A DNA stretch of 64,000 bases, taken from positions 9,320,001 through 9,384,000 of the forward strand of contig NZ_JAPNKE010000002.1 in assembly GCF_026626665.1 (NCBI RefSeq). Direction: 5' to 3'. The DNA comes from Nannocystis pusilla (lineage in GTDB: Bacteria > Myxococcota_A > Polyangia > Nannocystales > Nannocystaceae). The notes under the pieces were generated by a model that had not been told where the DNA came from, did no database searches, and saw only the letters and a list, made by a program, of their open reading frames with translations. This document shows, piece after piece, positions 26,323-32,891 of this stretch (positions are counted from its first letter, which is position 1; the number at the start of each line of letters is the position of its first letter). Made by a program: the position numbers and the translations under genes.

Positions 26323-27723
26323 TCAACCCGCGAGCACGCGCACCACGGATCCGGCCACCTTGTGATCGAGGCGGCGGGCCGCGCGGTCCCACGCCTCTTT
26401 AAATGCGCCGGGCGGGACCAGCTCGATCCGCGGCGGGCGGAGCAGGCGTTGCGCGCGGAGGTGGGCGTAGGCGGGGCTGCGGCGGATCAGGTCGTCGTCG
26501 ATCGAGCGGCCGAGGCGGGCGCGGAAGTCGGCTCGCGCCACCCCCTGGACCTCGACCTGCACGTGCAAGCCGGTCGCGCGCAGGGGTTGGCGGATCCCCG
26601 ACACGTCGGCCGAGCCGAGCTCCGTGTCGACGAAGTGGTTCGGGCGCGAGTCGGCGGGCGACGGCGCGTCGGCCACGCTCTGCGGGTCGGGGCCGACGGT
26701 CGCCGCGACCAGGGCCGGGTCCTCCGGGCGGAACGCCGCGCGCACGCTCGCGGCCAGCTCGGCGCCCGGCAGCGACAGGCCGGCGAGCGGCACCGCCGGG
26801 TCGGGCGCGGGCAGGCGGACCACGCGGGGGCGGGGGAACGGGACCAGCGCGGTCGGCGGGTCGAAGCCGACCACGCGCACGAACTCGCCGGTGCGCAGGC
26901 GCAGGCAACCTGTCCCCGAGGACACCACCAGCTCGTAGCGCTCGCCGACGATCGCGTGCTCGGGCCACAGCGCGGCCGCCTCGTCGGAGCCGCGGCGGTC
27001 GTCGCCGGGCGGCAGCAGCTCGACGATCGCGCTGGCGAGCGCGAGGGTGAAGCCGCGGGCGGGCGGGCGCAGCGACGGCAGGCCGAGTCGGCCGGCGCGC
27101 GGGTCGATCCACCCGCCCGAGTGCAGCTCGGCGCGCGCGCGCAGGCGCAGGCGCACGTCGAAGCTGGCCAGCAGCAGGCGCAGGCGGGGCAGGCGGCGCT
27201 CGAGCGGGCCGCGGACCTGCTCCTCGAGGCAGGCGAACCCGGCCGCGCTCGGGCTGACCAGAAGGCCAGGTTCGAACGCGGCCAGGCGCTCGAGCGCGTG
27301 GGCCGGGTCGTCGAGGGCGTGCAGGCGCAGCACCTCGGCCCCGAGCGCCGCGAGGTCGTCCTCGGCGATCGCGTCGACGGCCGGGTCGGCGCGGCGGGCC
27401 TGCAGCAGGCCGGCGCGCAGATCGGTCCCTTCGGACATGCCCGAACGAACATGCTCGGAGAGCCATGTCCTCCAGACCGTCACGACCTCGGCGCGCTCGG
27501 CCGCCGCGCCGGCGTCGGCCGGGCCGTCGAGGTCGAGCAGCGGGTCGACGCGGGCCGCGTGGGCGCGGGCGTCGAGCAGGGGGACCTGGGCGCGCAGGTC
27601 GGGCAGGCCGGAGATCCGTCGCAGGCCGAAGGAGCGACCGAGCTCACCGGCGCCAAGCTGGTCGACGAGGCGCTCGAGGCAGCGGTCGCGTCCGGGTGCG
27701 CGCAGCGGCCTCGGGTCGGACAT
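26323..27723 (-). CDS. GH3-like (acyl-adenylate superfamily) protein
   Basis: A 466-residue intact protein. The ATG at 27723 follows AAAGAGG by 6 bases and lies 16 bases after the MerR-TPR stop, so it is the last gene of a three-gene operon. Several blocks resemble the GH3 family of acyl-acid amido synthetases: FEPGLLVSPSAAGFACLEEQ, GGWIDPRAGRLGLPSLRPPA (the substrate-side block), then YELVVSSGTGCLRLRTGEFV followed by RVVGF (the hinge / ATP block). GH3 enzymes adenylate a carboxylic acid and join it to an amine. The N-terminal phosphate-binding loop is not obvious, so activity is uncertain. I give the family with moderate confidence. A TGTCC-ccga-GGACA palindrome is embedded in frame at 26911-26924. 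Confidence 0.5.
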   Translation of the reverse strand: MSDPRPLRAPGRDRCLERLVDQLGAGELGRSFGLRRISGLPDLRAQVPLLDARAHAARVDPLLDLDGPADAGAAAERAEVVTVWRTWLSEHVRSGMSEGTDLRAGLLQARRADPAVDAIAEDDLAALGAEVLRLHALDDPAHALERLAAFEPGLLVSPSAAGFACLEEQVRGPLERRLPRLRLLLASFDVRLRLRARAELHSGGWIDPRAGRLGLPSLRPPARGFTLALASAIVELLPPGDDRRGSDEAAALWPEHAIVGERYELVVSSGTGCLRLRTGEFVRVVGFDPPTALVPFPRPRVVRLPAPDPAVPLAGLSLPGAELAASVRAAFRPEDPALVAATVGPDPQSVADAPSPADSRPNHFVDTELGSADVSGIRQPLRATGLHVQVEVQGVARADFRARLGRSIDDDLIRRSPAYAHLRAQRLLRPPRIELVPPGAFKEAWDRAARRLDHKVAGSVVRVLAG

Positions 27724-27739
27724 GCGCGGGGCCTCTTTC

Positions 27740-28734
27740 TCAGCCGGAGCCGAGCTCGCGGCGGAGGGCGGCGACGACGCGGGTCGCGTGTTGCCGGCGC
27801 TCGCGGAGGGAGCCGGCCTGCTGGGCGGCGGCGAGGCCGTCGACGCCGGCGATGAAGCGCTCGAGGTGGGCCAGCGCCTGGCCCTTGCCGCCGACGGCCA
27901 GCAGCGCGCGGGCGAGGCCGTAGTGGGCCTCGAGCGAGTCGGGCACGGCGCGCAGCAGCTGGCGGTAGCCGGCGATCGCGGTCTCCGGGTCACCTGTCCG
28001 CAGGGCCAGGGCCGCGAGGTTGGCCTGGGCCTCGTGCTGACCGGGGTCGCAGCGCAGCGCCTGGTCGAAGTGGTCGCGGGCGCCGTCGAGGTCGCCGACG
28101 GCGGCCAGCAGCGCGCCGAGGTTGGTGTAGGCCGCGGCGAACTCGGGGTCGAGGTCGAGGGCGCGGTCGTAGGCCTCGCGGGCCTCGGTGAAGGCCGGGT
28201 CGTCGGGGTCGTCGCCCGACCACGCGGCCTCGCGCTCGCAGGCGTAGAGGAACCACTCGTAGGCGCTGCGGTCGGGCGTCGGGCCCTGCGGGCGCGGCAT
28301 CGCCAGCACCTGCGCGACCTCTTGGTGCAGCGTCTGCACGTTGAGGTCGAGCAGCACCTGGCCGGTCGCGGCTTCAGGCTGTGGGTCTGGTCTTCGACGA
28401 CCACGCGCTCGTGCTCGCAGCGGACGCGCAGGCGGGCCAGCGGTTGGTCGACCTCGGGCAGCTTCACGCGCAGCGAGTCGAGGCTGCGGCGCACCCGTTG
28501 CAGCGGCATCCCGGCGCCGAGCAGCTCGCGGGCGACCTTGATGGCGATGAGGTCGCGGAAGCTGTAGAAGGTGCGCCCGCGGACGCGGATCGACGGGCTG
28601 ATGAAGCCGGTCTGGGCCCAGTAGCGCAGGCGGCTCTCGGGCAGCTCGAACAGGCGCGACACGTCGCGCACCGCGTAGGCCGACTGCGCCGACGGGTCCG
28701 ACGTTGCGATGGTGGTCTCGGTCGTCTCGCTCAT
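27740..28734 (-). CDS. MerR-family regulator with TPR effector domain (one frameshift)
   Basis: The N-terminal 75 residues form a MerR winged helix: AYAVRDVSRLFELPESRLRY, then WAQTGFISPSIRVRGRTFY and SFRDLIAIKVARELLGAGMP. The linker helix (VRRSLDSLRVKLPEVDQPLA) would dimerise. After a break at about 28370 the second frame gives EAATGQVLLDLNVQTLHQEV and several tetratricopeptide repeats (AAYTNLGALLAAVGDLDGAR, AQANLAALALRTGDPETAIA). A MerR DNA-binding head joined to TPRs, in place of a metal- or drug-binding domain, suggests control by a protein partner. The start ATG overlaps the stop of the upstream small gene (ATGA). The likely operator is the dyad at 29254-29272 in the operon promoter. Confidence 0.72.
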
Positions 28735-29239
28735 CGCTTGCTCGCCTCGCGTGCGGTCTCCAGCGATACCATGGCATCGCCGTCGATGAAGACTCGGGTG
28801 CCCTCGCTGCGCACGTGATGATCGATCTCCACGTGCAGCTGCGCGGCCGGCACACCCGCCAGCCGCGCCAGCTCCGGCCGCGCCAGCGCCACGAGCTTCT
28901 GCCGCACGCGCACGCTGCCCAGCATCAGCTCCGCCAGCTTGTCCGCGGTCGCCACGTCGGCCGGCTCGCAGAAGTGGGCCGCGCAGCGCCGAGGTCGACG
29001 GTCACCATGACCGTCGCGTAGAACCGGTGGCCCGGCGCGCGGCGCCCGCGACCGAGCTCCGGCCCGGCCTCGATCACCAGCTCGCCGTACTTGAACAGCA
29101 GCTCGAGGGCGCTCGGCGCCAGGATCTCGCGGATCTCTCGCCGGATGAGCTGGACCTTCTGGACCTTCACCCAGCCCGGTTCGGGCAATTGCGCCTTGGG
29201 CGCGGATGCAGCGCGGGGTCTTCGGGCGGCGGCGGCCAT
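28731..29239 (-). CDS. Unrecognised small protein, first gene of MerR operon (one frameshift)
   Basis: About 168 residues, cytosolic. The first part reads WVKVQKVQLIRREIREILAP and ALELLFKYGELVIEAGPELG, then HRFYATVMVTVDLGA. After a break at about 28988 it continues AAHFCEPADVATADKLAELM, VRVRQKLVALARPELARL and HVEIDHHVRSEGTRVFIDGD. I do not recognise the family. The product has no signal peptide or membrane helix and a mixed alpha/beta pattern. It is translationally coupled to the MerR-TPR gene (ATGA) and divergent from glutathione synthetase, so its product may be the protein the TPRs sense (inference only). Confidence 0.55.
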
Positions 29240-29248
29240 GGGTCCACA

Positions 29249-29278
29249 AGTATGTGCATGTAGGACATGCACCTCCAA
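29249..29278 (-). promoter_or_regulatory. Promoter with perfect dyad in the spacer (MerR-type operator)
   Basis: Minus strand: -35 box TTGGAG (29278-29273), -10 box CATACT (29254-29249), spacer 18 bases. A perfect dyad with 8-bp arms, GTGCATGTaggACATGCAC (29254-29272, plus strand), fills the spacer. This is the geometry MerR regulators use to bend and activate elongated-spacer promoters, and a MerR-type gene lies in the operon it would drive. Confidence 0.55.
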
Positions 29279-29323
29279 TTCCTGCGGGCGCGGGACCGCC
29301 CCCAGAGCGGGTATCCTGGGGCC

Positions 29324-30298
29324 ATGCCGATCGCCAAGCATGCCCGGGGGGACGTGCTGTTCGTGCTCGACCCGCTCGAGACGATCCACCCAAAGAAGGA
29401 CAGCTCTTACCTCATGATCGCCGAGGCTCTGCGGCGTGGATATCAGCCGTGGTCGGTCGAGCTGCCCGGGCTGCTCCTCCGCGGCGCCGAGGCCGTCGCG
29501 CGCGCCGTGCCGCTGGGGCTCCACGAGCCCGGCGCGCCGCTCGCCCCGGCCGGCGACCCGCAGGTGCGCGCGCTGGCCAGCTTCCGCGTGGTGGTGATGC
29601 GCAAGGACCCGCCGGTCGACCCCGACTTCGTGACCGCGACCTGGTGCCTCGACCGGGCGGTGAGCCACACGCTGGTGATCAATCAGCCGCAGGGGCTGCG
29701 CGACCTGAGCGAGAAGCTGGCGATCCTCGACTTCCCGGAGTTCATCCCGCGCACGTTCTTGCTGCGCAACATCGGCGACCTGCGCGACGCCCTCACCGAA
29801 CTCGGCGGGCAGATGATTCTGAAGCCGGTGTTCGGATTCGGCGGACGCGAGGTGCTCATCGCCCGCGACGGCGACCCGAACCTCAGCACGTTGTTCGAGC
29901 TGGCGACCCGCGACGGCCGCACCTGGACGATCGCGCAAGAGTTTGTGCCCGCCGCCAAGCACGGCGACAAACGTATCTTGTTGGTGGACGGCGAGCCGAT
30001 CGGGGCGGTGATGCGGGTCCCGGCGGAGGGCGAGCTGCGCAACAATTTCCATGCTGGCGGCAGCCTGGCGCTGACGCAGCTCAGCGCCCGCGACCGGGAG
30101 ATCTGCGCCGCCCTGGGGCCTTTCTTGCGCGAACGGGGCCAGTTCTTCGTCGGCATCGACGTGCTCGGCGAATTCCTCACCGAGATCAATGTGACCAGCC
30201 CGACCGGCATGCAGGAGATCAATCGCCTCGGCGGCCTCACCGGCGACGAGACCATGCAGGCGAGGTTCTGGGCCGCCCTCGAGCCGCGGCTGCGCTAG
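29324..30298 (+). CDS. gshB: Glutathione synthetase
   Basis: A 324-residue ATP-grasp ligase that joins gamma-glutamylcysteine to glycine. The start motif DVLFVLDPLETIHPKKDSSY matches the conserved GshB N-terminus (typically VMDPL..I.P.KD), which fixes the start at ATG 29324. ATP-grasp blocks are MILKPVFGFGGREVLI and FVGIDVLGEFLTEINVTSPT, with QEINRLGG at the end. The length agrees with the family (about 315). No gshA is in the window. It is divergent from the MerR operon and lies 53 bases before a sigma factor with a Cys-rich tail. Confidence 0.88.
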   Translation: MPIAKHARGDVLFVLDPLETIHPKKDSSYLMIAEALRRGYQPWSVELPGLLLRGAEAVARAVPLGLHEPGAPLAPAGDPQVRALASFRVVVMRKDPPVDPDFVTATWCLDRAVSHTLVINQPQGLRDLSEKLAILDFPEFIPRTFLLRNIGDLRDALTELGGQMILKPVFGFGGREVLIARDGDPNLSTLFELATRDGRTWTIAQEFVPAAKHGDKRILLVDGEPIGAVMRVPAEGELRNNFHAGGSLALTQLSARDREICAALGPFLRERGQFFVGIDVLGEFLTEINVTSPTGMQEINRLGGLTGDETMQARFWAALEPRLR

Positions 30299-30351
30299 CA
30301 CCGCCGCGCGACCCAAGCCGCGCGATTGATGCTAGATTGAACTCGCCCCCG

Positions 30352-31122
30352 ATGTCCAACCCGACTGAGCTCGCGACCCTGGTGCGCGCCGCGATCCCGC
30401 GCCTCTACGCATTCGCGTACGTGATGTGCGGCGCGCGTGACGAGGCACTCGTCCACGTCCGCGAGTCGCTCCGCACGCTCGACCGCGACGCGCTGCTGGC
30501 CGCCGAGCGCCCCAACGATTACCTGCTCGGCAAGCTGGCCCGCGGGATCGAGGAGGCGCTCGGGCGCAAGGCCGACCACAGCTTCGTCATCCTCGACAAC
30601 CTGCTGCGCAGCGAGGAGACCCAGCCGATCGACGCCGAGAAGCCGCCGATCGAGGGCGACCTGAGCCGGCTGCCGGTGCTGCTGTGGGAGCTCAAGCGCA
30701 CCTGCCTGGCGTCGGTGCTCGGCGCCTTGCCGCCGGGCGTGCGCGTGTCGTTCGTGGTCACCGACCTGTTCGGCTTCCCGCCCGGGGCCGCGGCCGAGCT
30801 GCTCGGCATCAAGGAGAGCGCCTTCCGCGTCCGCCTCACCCGCGCCCGCCGCCGCCTCGAGGACTACCTGGCGCCCCGCTGCGGCCACATCGACCGCCAC
30901 AACCCCTGCTATTGCGAGGGTCGCCTCAACCTGGCCCTCGAGACAGATTTCGTCAGGCTCCCGCCGCACACCGCCGACGTGCCGGCCGCCGCCTACAACG
31001 ACGAGCCCGAGCACCGCGACATCGCCGAGCTGTACCGCACCCTCCCGCCCGTCCAGCCGTCCCCCGAGCAGTACGAGGCGCTCGTCGGCGTGGCCCTCGG
31101 CGACGACGGGGTGCCAACATAG
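30352..31122 (+). CDS. Sigma-70-family factor with C-terminal Cys cluster
   Basis: A 256-residue factor. A degenerate region 2 (IPRLYAFAYVMCGARDEALV) and region 4 (FVVTDLFGFPPGAAAELLGI, KESAFRVRLTRARRRLEDYL) are separated by a long linker. Directly after region 4 comes a Cys cluster, PRCGHIDRHNPCYCEGR, followed by about 70 further residues. Similar Cys tails in ECF-like factors bind a metal or sense redox state (family knowledge). With glutathione synthetase immediately upstream on the same strand, thiol or oxidant sensing is an attractive reading (inference). The ATG at 30352 is the first in frame before conserved sequence. The 397-base gap to the convergent ECF gene is filled with palindromes. 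Confidence 0.75.
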   Translation: MSNPTELATLVRAAIPRLYAFAYVMCGARDEALVHVRESLRTLDRDALLAAERPNDYLLGKLARGIEEALGRKADHSFVILDNLLRSEETQPIDAEKPPIEGDLSRLPVLLWELKRTCLASVLGALPPGVRVSFVVTDLFGFPPGAAAELLGIKESAFRVRLTRARRRLEDYLAPRCGHIDRHNPCYCEGRLNLALETDFVRLPPHTADVPAAAYNDEPEHRDIAELYRTLPPVQPSPEQYEALVGVALGDDGVPT

Positions 31123-31224
31123 TAGGAAACGCCCGCGCGGCGGGCGGACACCAGTAGTAGGAATGGACGGCGGGTCCCGGGGCCCTCTCGGGGCGGGACG
31201 CCCCGCAGACGACGTGGGTTTCGG

Positions 31225-31492
31225 ATGTCCTGAAGGACAGGTCACGGCCGCCGGCCGGTGTCCGCCGGCGCTCGCCTCCGGAGGGTCATGGGCGGTCGCG
31301 CCGGGCGCGGCGTTCATGGATGTCCTGAAGGACAGGTCACGGCCGCCGGTCGGTGTCCGCCGGCGCTCGCCTCCGGAGGTCATGGGCGGTCGCACCGGGC
31401 GCGGCGCTCATGGATGTCCTGAAGGACATGTCACGGCAGGAGCCGCCGCAAGCCCGCGGCATCGAGACGAACGACATGTCCTGAAGGACATG
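31225..31492. repeat. Four palindromes within a 94/95-bp repeat
   Basis: ATGTCC tgaa GGACAG at 31225-31240 and 31320-31335, ATGTCC tgaa GGACAT at 31414-31429, and the perfect CATGTCC tgaa GGACATG at 31475-31492. The first three recur at 95 and 94 bases within near-identical sequence (CACGGCCGCCGG, GCTCGCCTCCGGAGG, TCATGGGCGGTCGC). All lie between two convergent sigma-factor genes. Confidence 0.8.
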
Positions 31493-31519
31493 CCAGCGTG
31501 ACCCTCGCCGCGAAAGAGG

Positions 31520-32146
31520 TCACTCCGGCTCGTCGCCGAGGACCTGGACGCGCAGGCGGGCGGCCCAGGCGTCGAGGTTGGCGAGGGTGCTCTGCAGCAG
31601 CACCGCCGAGGTGCTCAGCTCGCGCAGGCGCTCTTCGAGCAGCTCGCGACCGCGGCGCAGGCGGGTCTTGGCGGTGCCGACCGGTATCGAGAGCACCTCG
31701 GCCAGCTCGGCCGCGCTGATGCCCTCCCAGTAGTGCAGCTCGAGCACCACCTGGTAGTCGACCGGCAGCCGGCGCAGGCCCTCGAGCAGCAGCCGCTGCT
31801 CCTGCCGCGCCGCGACCGCGCTGATCGGCGACGACAGCTCGTGCGCCGAGTCCTCCGCGAAGTCGACCCGCGCCTCGGCGCGCCGCTGCTCGCGGTAGTG
31901 CTTGCACAGCACCTTGTAGGCGATGGCGAACAGGTAGCTGCGGAAGGCCGCCTCGTGGCGGAAGCGCTCGCGGCCCTCGAGGCAGGCGAGGAAGGTCCGC
32001 TGGATCAGGTCCGGCCCCGCCTCGCCGACCTTGTTGCGGAAGAACCGCGCGATCGCGGCGTAGTGGCGCTGAAACAGGCGCTTGCCCGCCTCCCGATCGC
32101 CGCCGCGCCAGGCGTCGACGAGCGCCGCGTCGCTGTCCTCCACCAC
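31520..32146 (-). CDS. ECF-type RNA polymerase sigma factor
   Basis: A 208-residue ECF factor: region 2 DREAGKRLFQRHYAAIARFF and DLIQRTFLACLEGRERFRHE with AAFRSYLFAIAYKVLCKHYR; region 4 LPVDYQVVLELHYWEGISAA, ELAEVLSIPVGTAKTRLRRG. About 35 residues follow region 4. The start is GTG 32146. No anti-sigma gene is adjacent; a long non-coding gap and then kinase genes lie upstream on the opposite strand. It may be controlled by the neighbouring kinases, as in ECF groups activated by phosphorylation (inference). It converges on the Cys-tailed sigma factor. Confidence 0.88.
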   Translation of the reverse strand: MVEDSDAALVDAWRGGDREAGKRLFQRHYAAIARFFRNKVGEAGPDLIQRTFLACLEGRERFRHEAAFRSYLFAIAYKVLCKHYREQRRAEARVDFAEDSAHELSSPISAVAARQEQRLLLEGLRRLPVDYQVVLELHYWEGISAAELAEVLSIPVGTAKTRLRRGRELLEERLRELSTSAVLLQSTLANLDAWAARLRVQVLGDEPE

Positions 32147-32891
32147 CGGGCGGCGATGCTAACAGACTGCCGCGAGGGCGGGCCGCGGGCCGAAGTCAGC
32201 GGCCCCAGGCGAGAGTCCTGCCGAAGCCGCCGCGAGCGCGTCGTCGCCGGTCGCTCGCGCAGGTGGACGAGCCGCGGCTCGGCGCCGGCGACGAGGCCTC
32301 CCCGGCCGCGGTCGACGACGCCGAGACCAGAGTGCGGACGAGGTCCTCGCGGACGCACGCGTGGCGACGGCGGACGATCGGAGCCACGGCCGACGACCGG
32401 ATCTCGCAACGAGAAGGACGGCTCGGACGAGGCCCGCGGCCGCATCCGCGGGGCGGCGCTCGCGGTCCGCCGGGTCGCCGCGGCGAGCGAGCTCGGAGCG
32501 GCTCGATACCAGCCGCACGAGCGATCCCCCTGCGCTCGTCTCGACGCGCCCGGACAGAGCAGCCTCACGGCGATGAGCGATTTCGCACCCTGGCTGCTCC
32601 CGCCGGGGGATCTCAGCCCCCAGCCCGCTCGCGCGGCCACGCCCCGGTCCGCACCCCCGGCCCGTTCCCCGCCAGGCCGGGCCGCTTGGCTGCCAGGGCC
32701 ACCGCGGTCGGGAAGAGCGGCGCGTTCGTGCGCGTACGGGGGCCGGGCGTCCGACGGGCCTCTCGCGAATGCAGACTTCCTCGTCCCGGATGGCCCCGTC
32801 ACCATTCTCCGGGTTCGCCGTAGCGAAAAAAGTTCCCAGGGCCGCGATCCAGCAGGCCCCTTCCGGGACAGCACCCTGAAAGCCGGTCGTC
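32147..32891. other. Long non-coding divergent gap
   Basis: No convincing gene in 745 bases between the ECF factor and the kinase pair. Short plus-strand frames are Arg/Pro/Ala-rich noise. A slightly A-rich patch (CGTAGCGAAAAAAGTTCCC, about 32817-32836) upstream of the kinase start could hold its promoter, but I cannot define boxes. Confidence 0.4.

Noticed and set aside
26323..28734. One 803-codon minus-strand frame joining MerR and GH3-like parts
   Set aside because: Its middle third is Ser/Thr/Pro/Arg-rich noise; the MerR protein continues in another frame with TPRs, and the GH3-like gene has its own start and ribosome site.
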